The notes: generated from the letters alone by a model not told the origin. Counted from the first letter of the stretch, positions 16,736-25,272 are shown. The stretch: 36,661 nucleotides of DNA from an uncultured Actinomycetes bacterium (GCA_903871555.1 CAIQHM010000068.1:1-36661); one strand, 5' to 3'. Translations and numbers: made by a program.

Positions 16736-17023
16736 TTAAATAGAATCCATAACAGTAATTTTTTCGCCATTTACAAATTCGACTGCAATGCTCTGCCAGG
16801 CCTTACTTGCATCATTGACCATATGCGCATCCCATAATCGTCGATTGGTCCAAACTTCCCAAACACAAACTTGATTCTCGTTCTTGGTATCAAGCAAGAT
16901 TTCCAAATTCTCACAACCATCTTCGGTGCGGATATGTGCCCCATGCTTCTTAATATGTTCCGCAAAAGCTGCGCGCATTCCGGGCTTAACGTCAATCTCC
17001 ACGAATAAATAAACTTTGCTCAA
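16736..17023 (-). CDS. antibiotic-biosynthesis-monooxygenase (ABM/YgiN-like) domain protein
   Basis: A 95-residue single ABM domain, a dimeric ferredoxin-like fold found in small quinol monooxygenases and related proteins. The pattern YLFVEIDVKPGMRAAFAEHI, then ENLEILLDTKN, VCVWEVWTN and WDAHMVNDASKAW is typical. The start codon is TTG at 17023. It is chosen because an AAGGAGAG ribosome site sits at the right distance and no in-frame ATG is available. It is the first gene of a two-gene operon with the alpha/beta hydrolase, which suggests they act on the same aromatic or quinone-like compound. That last point is inference. Confidence 0.82.
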   Translation of the reverse strand: MSKVYLFVEIDVKPGMRAAFAEHIKKHGAHIRTEDGCENLEILLDTKNENQVCVWEVWTNRRLWDAHMVNDASKAWQSIAVEFVNGEKITVMDSI

Positions 17024-17162
17024 GGCTCTCCTTTTATTGATGAAAATATGCGTTCAGCCTACCTCGCGGGAGTGTTAGCCCTAGATGGGCGAAAGATATG
17101 TGTCCTAAATTATTTATTAATTCCCTCTAACCTCTAGCGCTCTTGGCTCAAAGTGGGAAGAT

Positions 17163-18998
17163 ATGGGCGTGACTAAAACCGTAATCCCATTACATCAAGT
17201 AACAATCAGATTTGCTGGCGACAGCGGCGATGGAATGCAACTAACTGGCGATCGCTTCACAATGGACACCGCAAGTTTAGGCAATGACATTTCGACGCTT
17301 CCTAATTTTCCGGCCGAGATTCGAGCGCCGCAAGGCACACTTCCGGGAGTATCTTCATTCCAACTTCACTTTGCAGATCACCATATTCAAACTCCGGGCG
17401 ATGCACCGGATGTTTTAGTCGCGATGAATCCCGCGGCGCTAAAAGCCAATATCAAAGAGTTGCAACGTGGCGCAATGATTATTGTAGATAGCGATGAATT
17501 CACAACTCGAAATCTTGCAAAAGTAGGATATGAAACAAATCCACTTGAAGATGGTTCATTAGATAGTTTTAAATTGCATCCGGTTGCGTTAACCAGTATT
17601 ACGGTTGCTGCACTTTCAGAGCTCAATGTAACTCGCAAAGATGCTGAACGATCCAAGAATATGTTTGCTCTTGGTTTACTAACTTGGATGTATCACAGAC
17701 CAACTGAATCTACTGAAAAATTCCTTGCGGCAAAATTTGGAAAGAAACCTGATGTTCTAGCTGCAAACTTGGCAGCGTTCAAGGCTGGTTGGAATTACGG
17801 CGAGACGACTGAAGATTTCGCCGTTTCATATGAAATCGCACCAGCCAAGATGCCACCGGGAACTTATCGAAACATGAGCGGAAACGTTGCAATGGCTTAC
17901 GGCCTAATTGCAGGTTCGAAGCGGAGCAATTTAAAACTCTTCTTAGGCTCGTACCCAATTACTCCGGCATCAGATATTTTGCATGAACTTTCAAAGCATA
18001 AAAAATTTGGTGTAATAACTTTCCAGGCTGAAGATGAAATTGCAGCTGTTGGATCCGCACTTGGTGCTTCGTATGGGGGTGCACTGGGTGTTACAACAAC
18101 TTCAGGTCCCGGTCTAGCGCTAAAAACCGAAATGATTGGCCTGGCAGTGATGCTTGAATTACCACTCATAATCATTGATGTGCAGCGTGGTGGACCTTCA
18201 ACTGGTCTTCCTACGAAAACTGAACAAGCTGATCTGCTTCAGGCAATGTTTGGTCGCAACGGTGAATCTCCTGCTGTAGTAATCGCACCTTCAACCGCTA
18301 CAGATTGTTTCGCAATTGCCTTAGATGCAGTCCGAATTGCAACAACTTATCGAGTTCCAGTTTTTATTCTCTCTGATGGTTACATTGCAAATGGAACGGA
18401 ACCTTGGAAAATTCCAAACGTTGATGATCTTCCAGATTTACGTGTTGAATTCGCAAAGACTCAAGAAAATTTCATGCCATACGAGCGCGATCCAAAAACT
18501 TTAGCAAGACCATGGGCGATCCCTGGAACTAAAGGCATGGAACATCGAATTGGTGGCGTTGAAAAAGCCGATAAGACCGGAGAAATTTCTTACGACCCTA
18601 CCAATCACGATTTAATGGTTCGTCTTCGTGCCGCCAAGGTGGCAGGCATTGAAGTGCCTAATTTAATTGTTGATGATCCAAATAACGATGCAAAAGTCTT
18701 AGTTCTTGGTTGGGGATCTACCTTTGGCCCAATCGCAGCAGCAATCGAAGCGCTGCGTGAAAATGGGCAGAAGGTTGCGCAAGCACACCTTCGTTATATA
18801 AATCCATTCCCTAAGAACTTGGGCGCAGTTCTTGCAAAGTATGACCGAGTTATCGTTCCTGAAATGAACTTAGGTCAACTCGCAATGTTGCTTAAGTCCG
18901 AATTCTTGAAAGACATCACGGGTTATAACAAGGTCCGTGGTCTGCCCTTCTCAACTAGCGAATTAATGGAAGTAATTATGGCGGTGCTAAATGACTGA
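17163..18998 (+). CDS. korA: 2-oxoacid:ferredoxin oxidoreductase, alpha (gamma-alpha fused) subunit
   Basis: Subunit of 2-oxoglutarate:ferredoxin oxidoreductase, converting 2-oxoglutarate and CoA to succinyl-CoA, CO2 and reduced ferredoxin. The 611 residues begin with the gamma domain (AGDSGDG at 18-24), then the pyrimidine-binding alpha domain (YPITPAS at 264-270, a GGPSTGLPTKTEQ block near 340-352) and a C-terminal domain with VLGWGSTFGP. This fused order is the actinobacterial KorA layout. A GGGAAG sequence sits only 2 nt before the ATG at 17163. The GTG two codons later (17169) would have better spacing, so the start may be there. korB overlaps its end by eight bases. The 139-bp spacer upstream shows no clear operator. 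Confidence 0.94.
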   Translation: MGVTKTVIPLHQVTIRFAGDSGDGMQLTGDRFTMDTASLGNDISTLPNFPAEIRAPQGTLPGVSSFQLHFADHHIQTPGDAPDVLVAMNPAALKANIKELQRGAMIIVDSDEFTTRNLAKVGYETNPLEDGSLDSFKLHPVALTSITVAALSELNVTRKDAERSKNMFALGLLTWMYHRPTESTEKFLAAKFGKKPDVLAANLAAFKAGWNYGETTEDFAVSYEIAPAKMPPGTYRNMSGNVAMAYGLIAGSKRSNLKLFLGSYPITPASDILHELSKHKKFGVITFQAEDEIAAVGSALGASYGGALGVTTTSGPGLALKTEMIGLAVMLELPLIIIDVQRGGPSTGLPTKTEQADLLQAMFGRNGESPAVVIAPSTATDCFAIALDAVRIATTYRVPVFILSDGYIANGTEPWKIPNVDDLPDLRVEFAKTQENFMPYERDPKTLARPWAIPGTKGMEHRIGGVEKADKTGEISYDPTNHDLMVRLRAAKVAGIEVPNLIVDDPNNDAKVLVLGWGSTFGPIAAAIEALRENGQKVAQAHLRYINPFPKNLGAVLAKYDRVIVPEMNLGQLAMLLKSEFLKDITGYNKVRGLPFSTSELMEVIMAVLND

Positions 18999-19992
18999 TC
19001 TACTGTTAACTAAAAAAGATTTCACTTCAGACCAAGAAGTTAAGTGGTGTCCTGGTTGTGGTGACTATTCAATTCTTTCAACCGTTCAGGGTTACCTTCC
19101 AGAACTTGGTGTACCTCGCGAAAACGTAGTATTTATTTCAGGTATTGGATGTTCATCTCGTTTCCCTTATTACCTTGAAACCTTTGGTATCCACTCAATC
19201 CATGGCCGTGCTCCAACTCTTGCGACTGGGCTTGCGATATCTCGCCCAGAGCTAACCGTTTTTGTTATTACCGGCGATGGTGACTCACTTTCAATTGGTG
19301 GAAACCATTTAATTCACGCCCTTCGCCGAAATGTGAATCTCAAGATTCTGCTATTTAATAACCGAATTTATGGATTAACTAAGGGCCAGTACTCACCAAC
19401 AAGTGAGCAAGGAAAAATTACTAAGTCAACTCCAGCTGGTTCATTGGATACTCCTTTTAATCCAATCTCACTTGCCCTTGGTGCAGAAGCAACTTTCGTA
19501 GCGCGCTCGATCGATAGCGATCGTAAACACTTAACAGAAATGCTTCGTGCCGCATCGGCTCATAATGGATCTGCGCTTATTGAGATCTATCAAAACTGTC
19601 CGATCTTCAACGATGATGCTTTTCAAATAGTTAAAGATGGTGAAACCAAGGGTGCTGCAATCTTGCAATTGGTTCATGGTCAGCCAATTAAATCTGCAAC
19701 TCATGGAGTTATCTACAAAGAAGGTGGGCTGCAAGTTGTTGCTCTAGATTCTGTTTCTGAAAGTGAATTAGTTATTCATAATGCAAATAATCCAGATCCG
19801 ACTTACGCATTTGCGCTTTCTAGACTCTCGTCTTCAATTCTCGAACATGTTCCAGTCGGAATATTTAGAGATGTCGAACGGGCTGAATATGGTGGGCTGG
19901 TTAATGACCAAGTTGCCGATGCCATTAAAACTCAAGGTGCTGGAGATTTAGCAACACTTCTTGCTGGCTCTGACACTTGGGTTGTCAATTAA
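18991..19992 (+). CDS. korB: 2-oxoacid:ferredoxin oxidoreductase, beta subunit
   Basis: Thiamine-diphosphate and iron-sulfur subunit of KorAB. Cys20 and Cys23 (WCPGCGDYS), Cys54 (GIGCSSR) and Cys203 (YQNCPIF) can hold the single [4Fe-4S] cluster. The TPP/Mg site is GDGDS (95-99) with N105 and N123-N124-R-I-Y-G. The LTKGQYSPTS segment after it is typical of 2-oxoacid enzymes of this group. There is no separate ferredoxin-like delta subunit, as expected for KorAB. It overlaps korA by eight bases, and the glutamate dehydrogenase ATG follows the stop with no gap (TAAATG). 2-oxoglutarate as substrate is supported by that neighbour. Confidence 0.94.
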   Translation: MTDLLLTKKDFTSDQEVKWCPGCGDYSILSTVQGYLPELGVPRENVVFISGIGCSSRFPYYLETFGIHSIHGRAPTLATGLAISRPELTVFVITGDGDSLSIGGNHLIHALRRNVNLKILLFNNRIYGLTKGQYSPTSEQGKITKSTPAGSLDTPFNPISLALGAEATFVARSIDSDRKHLTEMLRAASAHNGSALIEIYQNCPIFNDDAFQIVKDGETKGAAILQLVHGQPIKSATHGVIYKEGGLQVVALDSVSESELVIHNANNPDPTYAFALSRLSSSILEHVPVGIFRDVERAEYGGLVNDQVADAIKTQGAGDLATLLAGSDTWVVN

Positions 19993-21231
19993 ATGGCAAC
20001 AGAATCGGCTCTGGAAACTGCTCGTTCGCAATTACGTCGCGCCGTTGAGTTACTGAAACTTTCTGAGAACGATTGGCAGACGCTTTCAACTCCACGTCGA
20101 ATTCTTGAAGTTGCTGTTCCACTTCGTCGTGATAACGGAAATGTGGAAATGTATAAGGGTTTTCGCGTTCAATATTCAACAACTCGTGGCCCCTCAAAAG
20201 GTGGTGTTCGCTTTCACCCAACAATCGATATGGATGAAACGGTCGCACTTGCAATGTTGATGACTTGGAAATGCGCACTTACAAATCTGCCTTATGGTGG
20301 CGCAAAGGGTGGCATTGCAGTTGATGTTCATGATCTTTCGCTAAGTGAGAATGAACGTCTAACAAGGCGATACACCTCTGAAATTCTGCCAATCATCGGA
20401 CCTGAACGCGATATCCCGGCGCCAGATGTTGGCACTGATGAACGCAACATGGCCTGGATGATGGACACCTACTCTGTTAACGCAGGTTTCTCGGTGCCAG
20501 GTGTTGTTACCGGAAAACCAATTGTTCTAGGTGGCTCTCTGGGCCGTACATCTGCAACTGGTGATGGAGTAGCTATTTCAGCTATCGAAGCGCTGCGGGT
20601 AAAAGGAATTGCACAAGCAGGCGCAACAGTTGCAATCCAAGGTTTTGGAAAAGTTGGTTACTGGACTGCTATCGCACTTGAGAACTTCGGCTTAAAAATT
20701 GTTGCAGTCAGCGATGTTCATGGTGGAGTTACTGGTTTTAAGAGCGTTGCTGAACTCTGGGATTACTTCCAGGCTAATGGCAATCTAAATGCACCTGGTA
20801 CTGAAAAGTTAACCCAAGAAGAGCTAATTCAATTAGATGTCGATGTGCTAATTCCGGCAGCTCTTGCCGATGCGATCACCCAAGCAAATGCATCTAGCAT
20901 CAAGGCGAAGATAATTGTCGAAGGTGCAAATGCACCGACCACCCCAGGTGGAGATGCAATTTTAAATGATAAGAATATTCTTGTAGTTCCAGATATCTTG
21001 GCCAACTCTGGCGGCGTAATTGTTTCCTATTTTGAATGGGTTCAGGATAAGCAGAACTATTTCTGGACCGCAGATGAAGTTAAATCAAATCTAAATGACA
21101 TCTTGATGCGTTCATTCCGTGAAGTCGAATCAATGGCTACAAGCATGAATATTTCTTGGCGTGAAGCTGCACATGTAATTGGCGTGGCTAGAGTTGCTGA
21201 AGCCCATAAGCTTCGTGGTTTGTATCCATAG
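19993..21231 (+). CDS. gdhA: glutamate dehydrogenase (Glu/Leu/Phe/Val family)
   Basis: Oxidatively deaminates glutamate to 2-oxoglutarate and ammonia, or the reverse. The 412-residue length fits the small hexameric class. Catalytic and substrate residues are present: K69 (GPSKGGVRFH), K93 (MTWKCALTN), K105 (GGAKGG) and D145 (PAPDVGT). The Rossmann loop is GFGKVG (217-222), and D241 at the end of the second strand suggests NAD(H). The GNVEMYKGFRVQYSTTRGP stretch is characteristic of glutamate rather than branched-chain enzymes. It abuts korB without spacing, so glutamate-derived 2-oxoglutarate can pass straight to KorAB. A strong terminator follows. Confidence 0.92.
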   Translation: MATESALETARSQLRRAVELLKLSENDWQTLSTPRRILEVAVPLRRDNGNVEMYKGFRVQYSTTRGPSKGGVRFHPTIDMDETVALAMLMTWKCALTNLPYGGAKGGIAVDVHDLSLSENERLTRRYTSEILPIIGPERDIPAPDVGTDERNMAWMMDTYSVNAGFSVPGVVTGKPIVLGGSLGRTSATGDGVAISAIEALRVKGIAQAGATVAIQGFGKVGYWTAIALENFGLKIVAVSDVHGGVTGFKSVAELWDYFQANGNLNAPGTEKLTQEELIQLDVDVLIPAALADAITQANASSIKAKIIVEGANAPTTPGGDAILNDKNILVVPDILANSGGVIVSYFEWVQDKQNYFWTADEVKSNLNDILMRSFREVESMATSMNISWREAAHVIGVARVAEAHKLRGLYP

Positions 21232-21254
21232 CCAGTAAAGCGCTTTAGAAAATG

Positions 21255-21294
21255 ACTAAGCCCCACCGTTCTACATGGTGGGGCTTAGTTTTTT
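21255..21294 (+). terminator. strong rho-independent terminator after the korAB-gdh operon
   Basis: A perfect 13-bp stem (21255-21267 with 21277-21289), GC-rich at its core, with a 9-base loop and followed by six T. The other face also has an A/T-rich flank, so it may end the convergent phoX gene too. Confidence 0.92.
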
Positions 21295-21324
21295 AACTAA
21301 ACTATTGCTAGGCGCAGCTCAAGC

Positions 21325-22947
21325 TTAGTTAAATACCTTAGTCCAATCAGAGATAGTCAATGTGTAGTACTGACCACCTTCGACAGCTGAGTTATCTAAA
21401 TTCTTTTTAGATGACGCAGGCAATGAAACAAGATCTGGCCGAGCTGGGGAAAGTGCGCCCTTTACTCCGCTATCGATTGTTGTAACACCACTATAAGTGT
21501 GAATCTGGGCATTTAGCATTAGATAAGTTTTCTTATCTCCAGCTTTTGCAAGTAGCGAAGAAACATCAATCACTCCTGATGATTCTTCATCGATTGTCAT
21601 GTACTTGCTTCCTGCCGCTGTGAAGTACTTGCTATCGAACTTAGCCAAGGTTGCAAGCTTTCCATCAGATATGCGATAAGCAAGAACTCTTGCAATATGT
21701 GCATTGTTACCTGGATCTTCTTGGATAACTACGATGCCGCTATCTGTGACAGTGATGTTATCTGGCTTGCTCAGGTATGGGGCTTCTCCACCATTTAGAA
21801 GCATTTCTAAGTTTGCTCCCTCAAGTGGGTTCTGCGCATCCTTGAAAGTTAGGCGCCATAGTGCGCCACCATCTCGTGAAACACCAGGTTCGGCAGGATT
21901 TTCAGCGGTTGCAACTGGATCCTTATTTGATTCAGTGGTTACAAAGTAGAAAACATTTGGATTCTTTGGATCCCAGTTTCCATCTTCGATACGAGCGAAA
22001 GTTGTTCCGGCATCACGAGCACCCTTTGCAAATCCTGTGACATCAGTATTCCATTCAATCTTCTTGAATGTAGCCGCTGTTGGAGTTGACTTTGCAATTG
22101 TTGTGCGGAAAATATTATCTGTTGCAGCAGTTGGAACATTTAGCACATAAAGATCGCCATTTGTTAAACCAGCCTTATCGACACTTGTTCCTGTGCTCTG
22201 CTTCTTTCCTAAGTATAAGTGAAGTTGTGAATCAGTAGCAGATCCATCTTCAGTAATAACAGCTACTGTGTTCGGACCTTTCTTTGTTGCAGGAATTATA
22301 TTCTCCATTGATAACATTCCAACCCGAGGAAGTTGATATCCCGCACCAGCCATATCAAATGCAAATCCGCGAGAACTGTCACCTACTTCTTCGCCTGTAG
22401 TGTAAAGCCCTCCATCAAAACCGACTCCGTTATAGATGAATGTCCCGGCAGCTGTATAAGTTCCAGAACAGAAGCGACTTACGCCCCAACCAAATGATCC
22501 GGCAGCAGCATTCGTTGGTTCGCCACCAATTGGTGTTGAAACATATGCTCCAGTCTTATAGTTCCAGAAGTTCCAAGAAGTGATCAGTGGTTCTGCAGCA
22601 TCAAATTTATTAAGTGTTTTGCTGTAATTGAATTTTGTGATTGACACGCCCCATGGGCGATCTGTAGTTGCGCTCTTCATCGCAATCTTGTCGTTAATCG
22701 CTACTTCGTGATTTGAGAGAACTGTGATTCCACGACCATTTTCAGAAGCAAAGGCGCCCATTCCATCTGGAATTCCACGAATAACTGTTCCGCTTAAAAT
22801 ATCGCCGGTTGTTGCAATTGGATTAATAGCAACGGCATCGCTTTCGGCAACTAAATAGACTGGCTTACCTGCTGGCCAAGAAGCTGCAGTAAGTGAAATT
22901 ACTGCTGCAAAGGAAAAAATTCCCGCAGCTATTTTCTTTAAACTCAT
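21325..22947 (-). CDS. phoX: secreted PhoX-like alkaline phosphatase (DUF839)
   Basis: Extracytoplasmic phosphatase of 540 residues that would release phosphate from organic phosphomonoesters. A Sec-type signal peptide spans roughly residues 1-25 (K-K, a hydrophobic core, then S-L-T-A-A-S-W); there is no twin-arginine motif. PhoX-family marks are SNHE (78-81), the conserved Cys160 in RFCSG, TTGEEVG (183-189), RIEDGNWDP, KPDNI, and DEESSGVID near the end, consistent with calcium/iron binding. An AGGAGG ribosome site lies 6 nt before the ATG, so this mRNA has a leader, unlike many neighbours. Four GTT-type repeats about 105-142 bp upstream may be a PhoP box. A related DUF839 protein without phosphatase activity remains possible. 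Confidence 0.86.
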   Translation of the reverse strand: MSLKKIAAGIFSFAAVISLTAASWPAGKPVYLVAESDAVAINPIATTGDILSGTVIRGIPDGMGAFASENGRGITVLSNHEVAINDKIAMKSATTDRPWGVSITKFNYSKTLNKFDAAEPLITSWNFWNYKTGAYVSTPIGGEPTNAAAGSFGWGVSRFCSGTYTAAGTFIYNGVGFDGGLYTTGEEVGDSSRGFAFDMAGAGYQLPRVGMLSMENIIPATKKGPNTVAVITEDGSATDSQLHLYLGKKQSTGTSVDKAGLTNGDLYVLNVPTAATDNIFRTTIAKSTPTAATFKKIEWNTDVTGFAKGARDAGTTFARIEDGNWDPKNPNVFYFVTTESNKDPVATAENPAEPGVSRDGGALWRLTFKDAQNPLEGANLEMLLNGGEAPYLSKPDNITVTDSGIVVIQEDPGNNAHIARVLAYRISDGKLATLAKFDSKYFTAAGSKYMTIDEESSGVIDVSSLLAKAGDKKTYLMLNAQIHTYSGVTTIDSGVKGALSPARPDLVSLPASSKKNLDNSAVEGGQYYTLTISDWTKVFN

Positions 22948-23051
22948 TATGTTCCTCCTGTAGATGGATCAGTTGCGTAGGTGCATCCTTGGGCAAGACC
23001 GACAAACTCAGCCAAAACTCTTGGTATTGATTTGGCTAATTCCTAGTTAAT

Positions 23052-23089
23052 ATTTAACAGCAGCGAACCAAGATGAACTGTTAGTTAAC
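23052..23089 (-). promoter_or_regulatory. candidate PHO box: four GTT-type direct repeats
   Basis: On the minus strand four heptamers, GTTAACT, GTTCATC, GTTCGCT and GTTAAAT, start at 23089, 23078, 23068 and 23058, 10-11 bases apart. The actinobacterial PhoP box is built from 11-base GTTCACC-type direct repeats. They point toward phoX but also lie close upstream of the Rieske gene. This is suggestive only. Confidence 0.4.
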
Positions 23090-23115
23090 TACGATAAAAC
23101 AGCCAAGATCAGCGA

Positions 23116-23121
23116 TATTAT
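23116..23121 (+). promoter_or_regulatory. -10 element for leaderless Rieske mRNA
   Basis: TATTAT ends exactly 6 nt before the ATG at 23128. There is no ribosome-binding sequence. Confidence 0.65.
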
Positions 23122-23127
23122 TTTCGA

Positions 23128-23733
23128 ATGAGTTCATTTAACCGCCGTGGAATTCTTATTGCGAGTTTGGGAATTCTCTTTTCAGGATTTAACGCGGCGG
23201 TCGGCGCGCTTGAACAACCAGCTTTAAAACCTAAGCGGGTTGGGCAAGTTATTGTTTGGCGTAACAAGAAATATACGGCCATCAAATCCGGCAAGAAGAT
23301 TATTTGGAATAAGGGAATAACGATTGTGAGTACACCCTCACCAAAGAATTCACAATCGCCGATGCCGCAAGCATCAGTCGCCGACGCCAAGCCGAGTTCT
23401 GGGCCTCCCAAAATTACTGAAATTAGAATTGCTGCATCAAATGATCTTTCAGCAGGTGAAACTAAAATCTTCATGAATAAGGATTCTTACGGCCGAGGAA
23501 AACCCTACATAATTACGCGTTCAAATAAGGGTTTGGTGGCATTTGACAATGTTTGTACTCATGAAGGTTGCGGGGTTGAATTAGAAAATCACAAACTAAT
23601 TTGTAAGTGTCATATTTCATATTTCGATAGCAACACTGGCAAAGCAATTTCAGGCCCCGCAAATGCGCCTTTAAAGAGTTATGAGGTTAAGGAATCTAAC
23701 GGCGAGATTTTCGTTTTAGATTTTCCCTGGTGA
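23128..23733 (+). CDS. exported Rieske [2Fe-2S] protein, stand-alone
   Basis: A 201-residue electron-transfer protein. The N-terminus (MSSFNRRGILIASLG) has a twin-arginine-like pair before a hydrophobic segment, as expected for a Tat-exported or membrane-anchored Rieske protein. The C-terminal domain keeps all cluster residues: C143-T-H145-x2-C148 and C159-x-C161-H162, including the disulfide pair C148/C161, and then SYFDSNTGKAISGPANAPL. Residues 37-65 form a short repeat-like module (VWRNKKYTAIKSGKKIIWNKG) resembling basic modules I recall from secreted actinobacterial proteins. No cytochrome b or c subunit or oxygenase is adjacent, so the partner is unknown. The gene is convergent with tRNA-Arg two bases downstream. 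Confidence 0.88.
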   Translation: MSSFNRRGILIASLGILFSGFNAAVGALEQPALKPKRVGQVIVWRNKKYTAIKSGKKIIWNKGITIVSTPSPKNSQSPMPQASVADAKPSSGPPKITEIRIAASNDLSAGETKIFMNKDSYGRGKPYIITRSNKGLVAFDNVCTHEGCGVELENHKLICKCHISYFDSNTGKAISGPANAPLKSYEVKESNGEIFVLDFPW

Positions 23734-23735
23734 TC

Positions 23736-23811
23736 TGGTGCGCTTGAAGGGATTCGAACCCCTAACCTTCTGATCCGTAGTCAGATGCTCTATCCGTTGA
23801 GCTACAAGCGC
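23736..23811 (-). tRNA. tRNA-Arg (ACG)
   Basis: A cloverleaf is readable on the minus strand: acceptor GCGCTTG/CAAGCGC, D-arm GCTC/GAGC, anticodon stem TCTGA/TCAGA with loop CTACGGA (anticodon ACG at 23776-23778), and a T-loop TTCGAAT. The discriminator A and an encoded CCA follow. The wobble A would be edited to inosine by TadA, which is encoded at 34713. Confidence 0.97.
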
Positions 23812-23839
23812 AGGCGTGCTGGCAAATACTACCCGTTGA

Positions 23840-25120
23840 TTAAGGTTGCCCCAAACGCAATAGATCAGGGATTGAAACTGCCTTAACGCGTGGTTTCCCG
23901 CGGGCTTCACCTGCGGCAACTTCAGCATCGTTGATTCGTACCCAATATGCCTGGTCAACAATTTTGTGATCTGGTTTTAAAAGATTGGTTATGTCGCCAT
24001 CGTTCTTTGCTTCTTTTAAATCAGAAATCAATAACTGCATCACTTCAGCGGCATCACTCTTGTTTGTTCCGATAACTCCTGATGGACCGCGCTTTGCCCA
24101 GCCGACTGCATAAATATTTGAACCTTCAACACGGCCATCTACATTCGAAATCTTTCCCTTTTCGAAATTCACACCATCGATTGACTCTGCAACATATCCG
24201 ATGCCGGTAATAACTAAGTCGCAAGGAATTGTTACATCACCCTCTGGAGTTGAATAAACAATTGCTTCAACTTTATCTTTTCCTAGGATTTCTTTAGGGG
24301 TATGAGAGAAGAGAAATTCTAAAGAGCGCTCGTGCCCCTTCTTTGGAGTTTCTGTAACAGCCTTCATCGCCTCTAAGTTGCTAGCAAGATGCTTATCAAT
24401 TTCACCATTTGCTTCTGCGTTCTTGTAGGCAAGTGCAACTGCGGTTTCGCTTATATAAACATCGGTGTGCTCAAGCTTCGGCAGATCGCGAAGTTCAGGT
24501 GCGGTAAATGCAGCGAATTCGGCGCCACGGCGGCCAGTTATAAATACTTTTCTTATGTTGCTCTTATGCAAAGCTTCAAGTGCGTGATCAGCAGTATCGG
24601 TTTCATCTAACTCATCTGGATTAACCGCAAGCATGCGACCACAATCCATTGCAACATTTCCTGCGCCGATTACAACTGCAACTTTGCCGGTTAGATCAAC
24701 TTTGAAATCCTTAAAATCTGGATGTCCGTTATACCAGGGAACAAAATCGGCGGCGGAAATAGAATTAGCTAAATCTTCGCCAGGAATTCCAAGTTTCTTG
24801 CCGATGGAAGAACCTGTCGCCATAACAACAGCGTCATACTTTTTTGTTAAGTCAGCGAGTGAAATATCTTTACCAAGTTCAACATTTCCAAATAACCGAA
24901 AACCAGGTTCTGCTGCAATCTTTTCGAATACCTTCGCAACGGTCTTAATCTTTGGGTGATCTGGAGCAACTCCGGAACGAACAAGACCCCATGGAGTTGG
25001 CAGCCGTTCAATCATGTCGATTTCGAATGTTAAATTTTCAGTTACTGAATTTTGCAGAGCTTGTGCGGCAAAGTAACCAGATGGACCGGCGCCGACAATC
25101 GCAATCTTGTAATGCGGCAC
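23840..25120 (-). CDS. fprA: ferredoxin/flavodoxin-NADP+ reductase, adrenodoxin-reductase type
   Basis: Cytosolic FAD enzyme passing electrons between ferredoxin and NADP(H). The 426 residues show the FAD-binding GAGPSG (10-15), PTPWGLVRSGVAPDHP, the NADP-binding GAGNVAMD (152-159) with TGRRG after it, and the C-terminal GWAKRGPSGVIGTN block, all diagnostic of FprA. The start is GTG at 25120, preceded by a TTAGGAG ribosome site at 5-nt spacing. It is the obvious acceptor for the reduced ferredoxin made by KorAB, giving NADPH. The gene lies between two tRNA genes on the same strand, 21 bp after tRNA-Ser and 28 bp before tRNA-Arg, so the three may share transcripts. Confidence 0.95.
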   Translation of the reverse strand: MPHYKIAIVGAGPSGYFAAQALQNSVTENLTFEIDMIERLPTPWGLVRSGVAPDHPKIKTVAKVFEKIAAEPGFRLFGNVELGKDISLADLTKKYDAVVMATGSSIGKKLGIPGEDLANSISAADFVPWYNGHPDFKDFKVDLTGKVAVVIGAGNVAMDCGRMLAVNPDELDETDTADHALEALHKSNIRKVFITGRRGAEFAAFTAPELRDLPKLEHTDVYISETAVALAYKNAEANGEIDKHLASNLEAMKAVTETPKKGHERSLEFLFSHTPKEILGKDKVEAIVYSTPEGDVTIPCDLVITGIGYVAESIDGVNFEKGKISNVDGRVEGSNIYAVGWAKRGPSGVIGTNKSDAAEVMQLLISDLKEAKNDGDITNLLKPDHKIVDQAYWVRINDAEVAAGEARGKPRVKAVSIPDLLRLGQP

Positions 25121-25141
25121 AAGAACTCCTAACTATTTATC

Positions 25142-25233
25142 TGGCGGAGACGAAGAGATTTGAACTCTTGAAGGGTTTTACCCCTTACCTCGTTAGCAGT
25201 GAGGCGCACTCGACCGGGCTATGCGACGTCTCC
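25142..25233 (-). tRNA. tRNA-Ser (GCT)
   Basis: A class II cloverleaf on the minus strand: acceptor GGAGACG/CGTCTCC, anticodon loop CTGCTAA (GCT at 25195-25197), a long variable arm with an AAGGG/CCCTT stem, T-arm AAGAG/CTCTT, discriminator G and an encoded CCA. The pair closing the anticodon loop is A-C. Confidence 0.96.
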
Positions 25234-25272
25234 AAGTGTGGGGAAAGTTTACAACCTTAAAAGAGCTCCGTG

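Noticed and set aside
16771-16995. 74-residue minus-strand frame inside the ABM gene
   Set aside because: Shadow of the ABM protein, which has a strong ribosome site and a recognisable domain.
17024-17162. Regulatory RNA or operator between the ABM gene and korA
   Set aside because: Only a weak GCCC-TAGAT-GGGC hairpin is visible; no motif or promoter could be supported.
23736-25233. tRNA-associated integration site or genomic island
   Set aside because: No integrase, no repeated tRNA 3' end, and the genes between are ordinary core genes.
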